NCBI RefSeq assembly: GCF_035013165.1
Contig: NZ_JAYGJQ010000003.1
Span: 372,001-436,000, forward strand
Reading direction: 5' to 3'
From: Bacteriovorax sp. PP10
GTDB lineage: Bacteria > Bdellovibrionota > Bacteriovoracia > Bacteriovoracales > Bacteriovoracaceae
Length of the DNA stretch: 64,000 nucleotides
The notes under the pieces were generated by a model. That model was not told the DNA's origin and ran no database searches. It saw only the letters and a list, made by a program, of their open reading frames with translations. Of the stretch, positions 24,897 through 33,851 are shown piece by piece. The stretch's first letter is position 1, and each line of letters starts with the position of its first letter. The translations under genes and the position numbers were made by a program.

Positions 24897-26002
24897 TGAA
24901 ATTTTTAACTTTCTCAATATTTATTCTATTTACGCCAAAAGCTTTTTCTTACAGTGAACTTTCAAGACATGGATACGTAAACTGTACGACATGCCACTTA
25001 AGTCCTTCTGGCGGAGGATTATTGACTCCATATGGCCGAGAATTGTCAAAGGCTGCCCTTAGCACCTGGGGGGCAAAACAAGAACAGTATTTTGCTTATA
25101 ATGCTTTTCCAAAAATTTCGAAAAGTGATCAAATTTTAGTTGGCGCCTATATCCGCGGATTACAGGCCTATAGAAAAGACGATCAGGCCGACGAAGCAAG
25201 AGCTATTCTTATGCAAGCTGACGCTGATATAGCTTATAATGCCCCCGATTGGGCAGTAGTTGGATCTATAGGAAGGCAGGAAATCAGAAAAGGTCTTGAT
25301 AGCGATTCCAGACTTTTCAGTCGCAGACATTATGGAATTTATAGAATAACGTCAAATCATCAACTAAGGGCCGGAAAATTTCTCAAATTTTATGGTCTAA
25401 ATGATCCCAACCACCAGCTTTATGTCCGCCGCCTTTTAAACTTTGGATTTGATTCGGAGTCTTATAATTTTGAATATTCATATCAGGGAGAAGCTCTAAA
25501 TCTTTTTGCAACTGCCTTTAAAGGCAACTTTAAAGATAAATTTTCATTAGCAAAAGAGAAAGGAATCTCACTATCAGCAAGTTACTTTCTTTACGACAAG
25601 CAAAAGCTAGGACTCAGCCTTTATAATGGGGCAGATAATCTATCACGAAGAAATGTCTACGGGATATGGGGGATTTTTTCTTATCATCCTCAATTCTTCT
25701 CAATGCATGAGTTCGACCTACAAAATAAAACAATAAAAAGTCTCAACCAAAAACAAGATGGTTTTGTTACTTCAAATAAAGTTAATTATGAACCAGTAAA
25801 AGGTATTATTGGTTTTTTAAATTATGATTTAAGTAATTTAAATCCACGCTCAGTCAGTTCTAAGAAATCAGCTTATGGCAGTGGTCTGCAACTTTTTCCA
25901 CGTCCACACTTTGAAATTATTACGGCTTGGCAAAAAGAAGAAATCATTAATTTAAAAACAAAATCTGATCTTTATTCACTTTTAGTCCATTTCTATCTTT
26001 AA
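24896..26002 (+). CDS. Outer-membrane barrel with an N-terminal single-heme domain
   Basis: 368 residues with signal peptide. Just after it comes NCTTCHLSPSGGGLLTPYGRELS, a CxxCH heme-c motif in a cytochrome-like domain. Residues 90-368 alternate polar and aromatic strands and end in LLVHFYL with an aromatic-rich last strand, typical of an outer-membrane beta-barrel. A heme plug attached to a barrel suggests electron transfer at or across the outer membrane. It overlaps the YceI stop by one base and follows the two-heme lipoprotein, so they may form one electron chain. No exact family recognised. Confidence 0.75.
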   Translation: MKFLTFSIFILFTPKAFSYSELSRHGYVNCTTCHLSPSGGGLLTPYGRELSKAALSTWGAKQEQYFAYNAFPKISKSDQILVGAYIRGLQAYRKDDQADEARAILMQADADIAYNAPDWAVVGSIGRQEIRKGLDSDSRLFSRRHYGIYRITSNHQLRAGKFLKFYGLNDPNHQLYVRRLLNFGFDSESYNFEYSYQGEALNLFATAFKGNFKDKFSLAKEKGISLSASYFLYDKQKLGLSLYNGADNLSRRNVYGIWGIFSYHPQFFSMHEFDLQNKTIKSLNQKQDGFVTSNKVNYEPVKGIIGFLNYDLSNLNPRSVSSKKSAYGSGLQLFPRPHFEIITAWQKEEIINLKTKSDLYSLLVHFYL

Positions 26003-26028
26003 ACAATATTACGATTGGAGAATTAAAA

Positions 26029-26811
26029 ATGTTACAGAATTTGAAAAGCTTACCTATTATTTTAGACTTAAGAAAAATACTCTTTGAGAGCAAGTTTTCC
26101 TCAGATATCAATGTTAATTACTTTAGAGGTGTTTACAGATCATTTGAGGAAGCCAGACTTTCATCTCCAAAAACAAAACCTGTTGGTTACGACAATACAG
26201 AAGCAGCCGGACTTTATAAAGAAAGAACTCGTAAGATATACTCCACTGATTATCCCGTTTTATTTTGGATGGATAAATTTAAATTAGATATTAAGAAAGT
26301 TTTTGATTTTGGTGGGCATATCGGAATTCACTACTATTCATTTTCAAAAATTCTAGATTTTACTAATATCGAGAACTGGACAGTGTGTGACGTTCAGAGT
26401 GTAGTTGAAGAAGGCAGAATCTACTCAGAGCAAAAAAACGCTAAAGATTTAAATTTTGTTACAGATATTCAAGATTTAGAAGATCAAGATCTTTTTCTCG
26501 CAAGTGGATCTCTTCAATATTTAGATTGGGAACTTCATAATAAACTCAGTGGATTAAAAAAACGTCCTAAAATATTAATTATCAACATGCTCCCTTTGCA
26601 CAATTCTCTCAGCACGATAACACTTCAGAGCATTGGAACTTCATTTTGTCCCTATTACATTAGAAATGAAGATGACTTTATTCAAGGCCTAGAATCAATC
26701 GGCTATGAATTACTTGATTTATGGAGCAATGAAGAAAAAAAATGCAATATCGCTTTTGAAAAAGAAAGATCTTTAAATTTCTACAGAGGCCTTGTGTTTC
26801 ACTTAAGATAA
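26029..26811 (+). CDS. TIGR04325-family methyltransferase
   Basis: 260 residues, no signal peptide. It matches the TIGR04325 pattern: DYPVLFWMDKF, VFDFGGHIGIHYYSFSKIL (SAM-binding loop), WTVCDVQSVVEEGRIYSEQ, and later LASGSLQYLDW and YYIRNEDDFIQGLESIGY. Members are predicted SAM-dependent methyltransferases usually found in surface-polysaccharide loci. Here it is 26 bases after the heme-barrel gene and 26 before the ankyrin-cupredoxin gene, so it seems part of the copper operon. Its substrate is unknown. RBS TTGGAG is good. Confidence 0.8.
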   Translation: MLQNLKSLPIILDLRKILFESKFSSDINVNYFRGVYRSFEEARLSSPKTKPVGYDNTEAAGLYKERTRKIYSTDYPVLFWMDKFKLDIKKVFDFGGHIGIHYYSFSKILDFTNIENWTVCDVQSVVEEGRIYSEQKNAKDLNFVTDIQDLEDQDLFLASGSLQYLDWELHNKLSGLKKRPKILIINMLPLHNSLSTITLQSIGTSFCPYYIRNEDDFIQGLESIGYELLDLWSNEEKKCNIAFEKERSLNFYRGLVFHLR

Positions 26812-26837
26812 TACAACTTTTTAGCTTAGGAAAATTT

Positions 26838-28205
26838 ATGAAAATTATTACTCTCTTATCAATCCTATTTATTGGTACTCTGGCCAATAGCGCAAAAGCA
26901 TCTCCTATTTTCCTATGTCAAAGCGAAGACAATTTAGTCCAATTAGAAATGAGGCCACTTGAAAAAACAAATTCTTCAAACTACACAGTTGAAAATATTG
27001 TTCGACGTCCACAAATACCAGACACCTACTTTAGAGCTTATCCATTATCGTTAGGACCTGGTCTCGTTTACAAAAGCAATATAGAACCTGGATTTGATGG
27101 ACCAGAGAAAGACGATGGCCCAATTGAGGGTTTTAGGCTTACATTTCCAAATGGATCAGGAATCACACAAAAACAAACAATCAAAGGTAAATTGGTTATT
27201 CGTCAATATAAGTATGCAAAAAAGTTCTTTTGCGACAAATATGAATCTCCTACCATCCCAAGAGATGAAAACGATGAATTTGTAAAAAAGCATAAATGTA
27301 AAAGATGGGATCTCGTTCGCCAACCACTTAAAACGGAAACTAAAACAATTAAATGTCAGGTATTAGGAAAAAATGATTACGAAGATTTTTGTACAGGAAA
27401 ATCGACAGATGAAATTCAAAATATTTTATTTTCTGCCTCACAAAAGAAGCAACCTGATTTGGTTGAGCAAGCTTTAGGATGTGAAGCTGATATCAATGCA
27501 ACAGATACCGATGGCTGCACTCCACTTATGATGTCTGTAGCAGACAACCTTTCTACCTGCGCAGCAACTACCGAGCTAGATCCTGATTCTTGGCGCTCAG
27601 TGAAGAGTCGTCATCTCTTCAACTCACTTGCCTCTAATGGCGCATATATTGATACTCAAGAAAGTACAACAGGTGAAGCAGCTATACACAAAGCAGTTAG
27701 ATCTGGCCGCAAAGATATCGTCAAAGACATGGCCTTACTTGAAGCTGATTTAAATATTCAAGATAACAATGGGACAACAGCACTCATGATCGCAGCAGAA
27801 AATCGTGACTCGAACTTAATTCGCGTCTTAGTTGGAAGTGATGCAAAGTTAGGTTTGAAAGACAATCAAGGAAAAACTGCCTATGATCGCGGTGAAAAAC
27901 TTCCATCCAATATTCGAGAACTATTACTTGAGCCAAAATTAATTTTAACACTAGAAGGAAGAGATGATGGCAGCTGCACTCCCTTAAACTTTGACGTGCC
28001 TGCTGGTCAATTTATTAAACTTAACTTAAAAGCAACCGCTGGAAAAATGTTTTTACTGAGTATTCCCCAAATCGGTATTTCAATAATGGCCGATAGTGGA
28101 AAAGCAGTAACCAAAATAATTCGCTTTGATAAGGCGGGTACTTTTACAATTAAATGCGGTGTTCACGGTGGAAGAGAAAGTAATGGTAAAATTATTGTGA
28201 AATAA
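26838..28205 (+). CDS. Periplasmic ankyrin-repeat protein with C-terminal cupredoxin domain
   Basis: 455 residues with a signal peptide (ending ANSAKA). The N-terminal 175 residues are unrecognised, with Cys and basic residues. From about 200 to 355 there are ankyrin units (ATDTDGCTPLMMSVAD; TGEAAIHKAVRSGRKDIVKDM; QDNNGTTALMIAAENRDSNLIRVLV; DNQGKTAYDRG). The last 85 residues resemble a cupredoxin: FDVPAGQFIKLNL and FTIKCGVHGGRESNGKIIV, with Cys and His where a type-1 copper site has its C-terminal ligands; a third ligand is not obvious. It is the last gene of the CsoR operon and ends at a terminator. A copper carrier with a protein-binding module is a reasonable inference. Confidence 0.8.
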   Translation: MKIITLLSILFIGTLANSAKASPIFLCQSEDNLVQLEMRPLEKTNSSNYTVENIVRRPQIPDTYFRAYPLSLGPGLVYKSNIEPGFDGPEKDDGPIEGFRLTFPNGSGITQKQTIKGKLVIRQYKYAKKFFCDKYESPTIPRDENDEFVKKHKCKRWDLVRQPLKTETKTIKCQVLGKNDYEDFCTGKSTDEIQNILFSASQKKQPDLVEQALGCEADINATDTDGCTPLMMSVADNLSTCAATTELDPDSWRSVKSRHLFNSLASNGAYIDTQESTTGEAAIHKAVRSGRKDIVKDMALLEADLNIQDNNGTTALMIAAENRDSNLIRVLVGSDAKLGLKDNQGKTAYDRGEKLPSNIRELLLEPKLILTLEGRDDGSCTPLNFDVPAGQFIKLNLKATAGKMFLLSIPQIGISIMADSGKAVTKIIRFDKAGTFTIKCGVHGGRESNGKIIVK

Positions 28206-28212
28206 TTATAAG

Positions 28213-28243
28213 AGGGGCAATGAAATATTATTCAATTGCCCCT
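28213..28243. terminator. Bidirectional terminator between convergent operons
   Basis: AGGGGCAATGAA and TTCAATTGCCCCT form a GC-capped stem of about 12 pairs between the genes ending at 28205 and 28266. Pairing is near-perfect and the stem is followed by T-rich sequence. Confidence 0.7.
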
Positions 28244-28265
28244 TCTGGCCTGAGTCTTATATTAA

Positions 28266-29429
28266 TTAATCTATTGAGTTCACTTTAGATTCTTCCACAC
28301 TCAAAATATACTCTACTTTATGCTCAATGAGATCTTTTCTTGCCTCTAAATAATCAGCTGTCGCTTCATTTAATGAAAGAGCTTCCTTTAAACCAAGTCT
28401 AAATTCAGAGAATGTTTTCTCCATAATCTCCTTGGAAAGTTCAACTTTTCCTTTAGATATTTCAATCATGCTTTTTAAATGATCCAATTGAATTTCAATT
28501 TTTTCATCTGCTGATTCAAGCTCTCGTATTTGGCTTTTCTTCTTCAGCACTGCCGCTTGGTATTCAATCTTTTTCGTTTGATCTTCTATTGAGTCAACAT
28601 TCTTTTCACTAAAAATTGGAAGTGTTACCCTTAAGCCTATCACTTGTTCTTCATCACCCTCATCTAAAAATTCACCATTTACATGATTCGTAAAAGACTT
28701 TTCAGCGTATAGGTTTACTCTAGGCATTCTCCATAATCCACTCACTTTTTTCTCAGCATTCAAAAGCGATTCATTCGATTCGACAATCGCAAGATCGATT
28801 TTTTTAGTAGGAACTCTATAGTTAAACTTTGAGATATCTAAATCACCTACAACTTCAATTTGTTCATTCCGATCTAAAGAAAAAATGGTTCTTAAATTGC
28901 TATAAACAATTTTCAAGGCATTATCTTCTTTCACTCTCTGCTCTTTTAACGATAATTCTATCTTTTTAAAAATAAGCTCTTCTGATTTAGGACTTAGCCC
29001 ACTTGCAACTTTTTTTAATATAAGCTCTCTATTGTTTTTATTAATTTTTTCATGCTCTGCTAAGATTTTTATGTCTTCCAAAATTCTCAAAGCTTCAAGG
29101 TAGTATTTTTTAGCTCTGAAAACATCTTCGTTATATGATTTCTTAAATTCTAATTTATTGGTCTCATAGCTAAGATTATTTATTTTATTTTTCTCAACAT
29201 CCCTAAAACCATTAAAAAGATTAAGATTAGCAAACACACCTGCTGTCGGAGACTCATGAACTTTTTTCAATTCTGAGTCTTCACCTTGAGCATATAAAGA
29301 GACTTCTGGAATAAATGTCGATGCAACAGAACTAATGCGTACTTTGGAGGATTTAACGGACTCCTCCCTAACTCTTACTTCGAGGTTAGACTCAACAAGC
29401 TTTGCAATTTGATCGTAATCTATAATCAT
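28266..29429 (-). CDS. TolC/CusC-family outer-membrane efflux protein lacking a signal peptide
   Basis: 387 residues with the long-helix/strand pattern of outer-membrane efflux proteins (SNLEVRVREESVKSSKVRISS; FNGFRDVEKNKINNLSY; TKKIDLAIVESNESLLNAEKKV; KTFSEFRLGLKEALSLNEA). It would form the exit duct of the adjacent RND pump. It begins at the residue where the mature part of TolC proteins begins, with no signal peptide. An in-frame TAA lies only 12 bases upstream, so extension is impossible. The gene is therefore probably truncated and may not yield an exported product. A decayed second copy of its 3' end lies at 45340-45580. Confidence 0.72.
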   Translation of the reverse strand: MIIDYDQIAKLVESNLEVRVREESVKSSKVRISSVASTFIPEVSLYAQGEDSELKKVHESPTAGVFANLNLFNGFRDVEKNKINNLSYETNKLEFKKSYNEDVFRAKKYYLEALRILEDIKILAEHEKINKNNRELILKKVASGLSPKSEELIFKKIELSLKEQRVKEDNALKIVYSNLRTIFSLDRNEQIEVVGDLDISKFNYRVPTKKIDLAIVESNESLLNAEKKVSGLWRMPRVNLYAEKSFTNHVNGEFLDEGDEEQVIGLRVTLPIFSEKNVDSIEDQTKKIEYQAAVLKKKSQIRELESADEKIEIQLDHLKSMIEISKGKVELSKEIMEKTFSEFRLGLKEALSLNEATADYLEARKDLIEHKVEYILSVEESKVNSID

Positions 29430-29448
29430 ATGTATTCCTTTTTAGGTA

Positions 29449-29835
29449 TTAGTTCTCAAGAGGAAAAGTAACTTCCTCGTCTTTGCCATTAAATTTAACG
29501 ACTACATTTAACTTGAAATGTTTCTCTTTTTTTAAATCAGTTGTCACAGTTAAATTTGTTGCATGAGATTCAAGTTTTAAAGGTATTTTCTTTCCCTTAA
29601 CATCAGCATAAGCAGTTACTGGAAATTTGGGTGAGACCAAGTTTTTATACTCATGATCTGTAATATATATCTCTATACCTTCGTCTTGAACAACTTCCAC
29701 AAAAACATTTTTAGATTTCTTTACAATACCACCATGTAAACTTTTGGCCATTCCAGCATCATGCCCTTCATGTGCATAAAGCGATAAGGTAGTTAAAGTT
29801 AAAATAGTAACTAATGCCATTTTTTTAAAACTCAT
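29449..29835 (-). CDS. Small periplasmic HGG-domain protein; possible remnant of a CusB-type adaptor
   Basis: 128 residues, signal peptide ending LYAH. HEGHDAGMAKSLHGGIVKKSKNVFVEVV resembles the short N-terminal metal-binding domain of some CzcB/CusB-type membrane-fusion proteins, and the rest is a single small beta domain. No hairpin, lipoyl or beta-barrel domain of a real adaptor follows. It could be a stand-alone copper-binding protein or what remains of the missing adaptor. It overlaps the RND gene by 11 bases. A similar protein is encoded at 33398-33787. Confidence 0.65.
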   Translation of the reverse strand: MSFKKMALVTILTLTTLSLYAHEGHDAGMAKSLHGGIVKKSKNVFVEVVQDEGIEIYITDHEYKNLVSPKFPVTAYADVKGKKIPLKLESHATNLTVTTDLKKEKHFKLNVVVKFNGKDEEVTFPLEN

Positions 29836-32800
29836 CTGAATCTCCTTGTGTGTTTATTTCTAAAGCTTTTTTACCGAAATTATAAAAAATAACTGGTGTA
29901 ACAATGATATCCAATAGTGTTGAACTAAGTAGGCCGCCAACAATCACCACTGATAATGGATAAAGGATTTCTTTTCCTGGCTCTCCACGTGCCATTATGA
30001 TTGGTATAAGAGCTAGTATTGCAGTTAAAGCCGTCATAAGTACTGGCACTAGTCTTTCTAATGAACCTCGAATAATCATTTCCTTATTGAAAGTTTCCCC
30101 TTCATATTTCACGAGATGAATATAGTGAGTAATCATCATAATACCATTCCTACTCGCAATCCCACATAGAGTTACAAAGGCCACTAAGCTGGCCAGCGAA
30201 AAGGTTTTGTCTGTTAGATATACAGCGATGATACTTCCAATTAGAGCTAAAGGAATATTGATCATAACCTGTAGTGCAATCATTGATGATTTGAATTGCA
30301 TATATAAAACTACAAAGACACCTATTACCGCTAAAGCACTCAAAAGCATTAATAACTGCATACCTTTCTTTTGAGATTCAAGTTGACCATCGTAGTTTAT
30401 AAAATATCCTTCTTTTAATTTAAGATTCTTTAATTTCATCTCAATTGCACTTACAACTGTTTCAACATCTACATTTGACGTGTTAGCAGAAATAACAATT
30501 CTCCTTTGAGCATTTTCACGATTAATAACGTTAGGCCCTGTGGCCTCATAGACCTCTGCGACTTGAGCGACTCTAATTTTTGATCCGTCTGGGAGAATTT
30601 TAATAACCGTATTTTCAATTTTTTGAATATCTGAACGAGAAGCATCATCAAAACGCATGAAGATATTAAAATATTTATTGCCATCAAATAGCTGAGCTAC
30701 AACCTCCCCCTTTAATGCTTTCTCAAGCCCGTCTGTAACTTCACCTACGGGTAAATTATATTTTTTTGCCATATCACGCTTAAGCTGAATTTTAATCTGA
30801 GGTATTAAAACTTGTTGCTCAACTTGCAAATCAACCAATCCATTTACATCTTCGAGTAGAGTTTTCACCTCATATCCTTTTTTTCTTAAAGTGTTTAAAT
30901 CTGGACCGTAAATTTTGATGGCGATAGCTGCTCTCACTCCTGAAAGTAAATGATCCAATCTATGCGATATTGGTTGACCGATGTTAAAAACGACACCATC
31001 AATTGTTTTTAATTTCGCTCTGATATCATTTAAAACTACTTCTTTTTCTCTTATTGCTATTTTTGAATCTTCTTTCTTTTTAAAATCAACATCCAGCTCT
31101 GAAGAATGAACCCCTTCAGCATGTTCATCTTGCTCTGCTCTCCCTGTTCTACGAGAAACTGAACTCACTTCAGGCACAGATAAAATTAATTTTTCTGCTC
31201 TTTGTCCGATTGCATTTGATTCTTCTAATGAAATTCCAGGTTGGGCAAGGAGTCCGACAACTGCCGTTCCTTCGTTAAACTTGGGAAGAAAATCTTTTCC
31301 AAGTTGCGGCACTAATGCAAGTGAAAGGAGAAGCATAATGGCCAGTGAAGATAAAACAGTCCATGGCCTATCAAGTGTTTTATCTAGAATTTTTCTATCA
31401 TATTTTTTTAGAAATCTGACTAAAAAGCCATCTGGTTTTTCAAGTACATCCGACTTCCCTAGAAAAAATGAACATAATACCGGAGTAACTGTAAGAGAAA
31501 CAAATAGTGAAGCTATTAGCGAAACAATATAAGAAATCCCCAATGGAATGAATAATCGCCCTTCTAATCCGCCAAGGAAAAATAATGGAATCATTACTAA
31601 AACAACAATGACTGTTGCAAAAACAATAGAGTTTCTAACTTCTGAAGAGGCTTCATATATGACTGTCAGAACATTCTTTTTTTGTTCTGCATTTTTATTT
31701 TCTTTTAATCGCCTTAAAACGTTCTCAACATCAATGATAGCATCATCAACTAGCTCTCCAATGGCAATCGCCAAACCACCAAGTGTCATTGTATTAATTG
31801 AAAGGCCAAAAAACTTTAAAACAATAAATGTGACCACGAAAGATAATGGAATTGCAGTCAAAGTAATGATCGTTGTTCTTACGTTCATCAAAAAGAGTAT
31901 CAGTACGATAATAATAAAAATTCCTGCATCTCTTAATGCCTCTTCAACATTTGTAATTGAATTTTTAATAAAATCGGCCTGCTTAAATAAGTGCGGATGA
32001 AGCTTAATTCCTTTTGGCAAAGTTTTTTGAATACTATTTAGAACTGTATCTATATTTTCAGTTAAATCAATTGTGCTAGCACCCGGTTGCTTGGCAATAC
32101 TTAGAATAACCCCTGGTCCTCCATTAATCCCTGCATCTCCTCTTTTGATTTGAGAATCAATTTCAACCTTAGCAATATCTTTTACAAGAACACTTTTTCC
32201 TAGGTGAGTTCCGACAACAGTCAATTCTATGTCTACAACATTTTCAGCTCTGGCCAAATTCCTTATTAAATACTCTTGCCCTTCTTTATTTAAATACCCA
32301 CCTGTTGTATTTTGACTAATTTGATTAAGATTTTTTTCTACATCATCTAAATTTAATTGGTAAAAATTTAATTTATCCGCTGAAATTTTAATTTGATATT
32401 GTTTGACTCCACCACCGATGGAAATGACTTGAGAGACACCTGCAATGCTTAATAAGCGCGGCTTTATAACCCAATCAGCATAGGTTCTTAAGTCAACGGG
32501 CGTGAGTTTTTCACCTGATTCTACATCCAGAGACAGTCCAATCAACTGAATTTCACCCATGATAGATGATATCGGTCCCATCACTGGTGTTACAGTTGAT
32601 GGGAAATGCTCCTTTGCCTCAATCAATTTTTCAGAGACAAGTTGCCTATTCTTAAAAATATCAGTCCCCCACTCAAATTCGACATAAATGACTGAAAGTC
32701 CTACACCTGAAGTTGATCGTACTCGGTTAACACCGGGAAGACCGTTTAGTGCATTTTCTAAAGGAAGTGTAATTAAGGTTTCTACTTCTTCAGGGGCCAT

Positions 32801-32965
32801 TCCTTCAGCCTCTGTCATAATATTCACTGAAGGTCGGTTTAAATCAGGAAACACGTCTACAGGTAAGTGAGCAACGATGAAGCCACCATAAATTAGAATT
32901 GCTACTGATAAGAAAACAACGACAAGTCTATTCTTTAAAGAAAATTTAATAATTGAATTTAACAT
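29825..32965 (-). CDS. cusA: CusA/CzcA-type heavy-metal RND efflux transporter
   Basis: 1046 residues. The usual twelve-helix HME-RND layout is seen: one helix at 13-32, a large periplasmic loop, helices at about 340-520, a second loop, and helices at 850-1035. Diagnostic segments include LPVDVFPDLNRPSVNI, GELVDDAIIDVENVLRRL, and RTGRAEQDEHAEGVHSSELDV. It uses proton flux to export Cu or a related cation. It is directly downstream of a CsoR-type repressor gene, which fits Cu(I), but I do not see the CusA methionine ladder unambiguously. The adaptor gene normally found with it is missing. Confidence 0.88.
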   Translation of the reverse strand: MLNSIIKFSLKNRLVVVFLSVAILIYGGFIVAHLPVDVFPDLNRPSVNIMTEAEGMAPEEVETLITLPLENALNGLPGVNRVRSTSGVGLSVIYVEFEWGTDIFKNRQLVSEKLIEAKEHFPSTVTPVMGPISSIMGEIQLIGLSLDVESGEKLTPVDLRTYADWVIKPRLLSIAGVSQVISIGGGVKQYQIKISADKLNFYQLNLDDVEKNLNQISQNTTGGYLNKEGQEYLIRNLARAENVVDIELTVVGTHLGKSVLVKDIAKVEIDSQIKRGDAGINGGPGVILSIAKQPGASTIDLTENIDTVLNSIQKTLPKGIKLHPHLFKQADFIKNSITNVEEALRDAGIFIIIVLILFLMNVRTTIITLTAIPLSFVVTFIVLKFFGLSINTMTLGGLAIAIGELVDDAIIDVENVLRRLKENKNAEQKKNVLTVIYEASSEVRNSIVFATVIVVLVMIPLFFLGGLEGRLFIPLGISYIVSLIASLFVSLTVTPVLCSFFLGKSDVLEKPDGFLVRFLKKYDRKILDKTLDRPWTVLSSLAIMLLLSLALVPQLGKDFLPKFNEGTAVVGLLAQPGISLEESNAIGQRAEKLILSVPEVSSVSRRTGRAEQDEHAEGVHSSELDVDFKKKEDSKIAIREKEVVLNDIRAKLKTIDGVVFNIGQPISHRLDHLLSGVRAAIAIKIYGPDLNTLRKKGYEVKTLLEDVNGLVDLQVEQQVLIPQIKIQLKRDMAKKYNLPVGEVTDGLEKALKGEVVAQLFDGNKYFNIFMRFDDASRSDIQKIENTVIKILPDGSKIRVAQVAEVYEATGPNVINRENAQRRIVISANTSNVDVETVVSAIEMKLKNLKLKEGYFINYDGQLESQKKGMQLLMLLSALAVIGVFVVLYMQFKSSMIALQVMINIPLALIGSIIAVYLTDKTFSLASLVAFVTLCGIASRNGIMMITHYIHLVKYEGETFNKEMIIRGSLERLVPVLMTALTAILALIPIIMARGEPGKEILYPLSVVIVGGLLSSTLLDIIVTPVIFYNFGKKALEINTQGDSDEF

Positions 32966-32976
32966 ATTATCCTTAA

Positions 32977-33321
32977 TTATTTATGGCGTTCGATAAGTTG
33001 AATGAGTTCGCTTATTTTTTCTTTGGCCTTATTTTCATCTTTATGATGAATAGCTTCACTTACACAACTGTCTAGATGAGTTTTTAAAATTGATTGCTCA
33101 ACGGCCTGGAGTGCTGCCTTTGCTGCTCTTACTTGAATTAAGATATCAGGGCAGTATTTACGATCTTCAATCATTTTTATAATGCCTGTGATTTGTCCAT
33201 TGACTCTCTTAAGTCTAACTGCCTCTTTTTTATGATCTGGATGGAGCTTATGCAGGCACTCTTTTTTAGCTGGACTTAATTTAGATACAGTTTTCTTCAA
33301 TTTGGTCACAAAATTCTCCAT
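32977..33321 (-). CDS. CsoR-family metal-sensing repressor (paralog 2)
   Basis: 114 residues, DUF156 family: RLKRVNGQITGIIKMIEDRKYCPDILIQ and THLDSC give the Cys-His-Cys set of CsoR. A 35-residue basic N-terminal extension precedes the fold. It is the first gene of the leftward RND operon and is divergent from a small secreted protein gene at 33398, with a CsoR-type palindrome between them. It likely represses both directions. Confidence 0.85.
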   Translation of the reverse strand: MENFVTKLKKTVSKLSPAKKECLHKLHPDHKKEAVRLKRVNGQITGIIKMIEDRKYCPDILIQVRAAKAALQAVEQSILKTHLDSCVSEAIHHKDENKAKEKISELIQLIERHK

Positions 33322-33360
33322 CTGTGCGTATTCTTAATAAAGGTATCGAAATCATTACAA

Positions 33361-33375
33361 TACCCCCCTGGGGTG
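33361..33375. promoter_or_regulatory. CsoR-type operator 2
   Basis: TACCCCCCTGGGGTG, a C-tract/G-tract palindrome 40 bases upstream of the CsoR paralog 2 start (33321) and 22 bases upstream of the divergent gene (33398). Confidence 0.7.
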
Positions 33376-33397
33376 TCAATATTAAAAGGAATACGCT

Positions 33398-33787
33398 ATG
33401 AGATTCAAAATTGTGACATTTCTTTCTATTCTTCTCGTTTCCAATAATTTATTTGCACATGGTATGAATAAACATGGTCCTCATGGAGGATTTATAAATA
33501 TGCCTGGTGCTTTTCATACAGAATTAGTTGATAAAGGCCTTCAAATGAATGTCTACTTAATCGATATGAGTTTTAAGAATCCGACTGTAGCTAACTCATC
33601 TGTAACGATCACATATAAAGGTAATAAGACAACCCAAGTAAGTTGTACTAAAGAAAAAGATTACTTCGTTTGTGAGAAACCTAGCGAGGGATTGAAGAAT
33701 GTTGATAAAATTTCAATTAGTGCAGTAAGAAATAATAACAAGGCCCGTGATGCTGTTTACAACGTCCCTCTTAAGTTAGAAAAATAA
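33398..33787 (+). CDS. Small periplasmic HGG-domain protein, likely metal-binding
   Basis: 129 residues with signal peptide (NNLFAHG). MNKHGPHGGFINMPGAFHTELV is the same kind of His-Gly-Gly motif as in the protein at 29449-29835, with extra His and Met. Its C-terminal part is a small beta domain with a Cys pair (SCTKEKDYFVCEK). It is probably a periplasmic copper-binding protein, divergent from and co-regulated with CsoR paralog 2. The two paralogs flank the RND operon. Confidence 0.65.
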   Translation: MRFKIVTFLSILLVSNNLFAHGMNKHGPHGGFINMPGAFHTELVDKGLQMNVYLIDMSFKNPTVANSSVTITYKGNKTTQVSCTKEKDYFVCEKPSEGLKNVDKISISAVRNNNKARDAVYNVPLKLEK

Positions 33788-33814
33788 TTGCAAAGCAGAG
33801 AGTGTAAAAAACCA

Positions 33815-33843
33815 AAGCTAGGTAGGTATTACCTTCCTAGCTT
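33815..33843. terminator. Bidirectional stem-loop terminator
   Basis: AAGCTAGG and CCTAGCTT with an inner AGGTA/ACCT stem, between the convergent genes ending at 33787 and 33852; T-rich sequence follows on both sides. Confidence 0.7.
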
Positions 33844-33851
33844 AAAAATTA

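Noticed and set aside
31281-32000. Plus-strand open frames of 83 and 150 codons within the RND transporter gene.
   Set aside because: They are antisense shadows of a long, well-supported gene, with no start signals and low-complexity composition.
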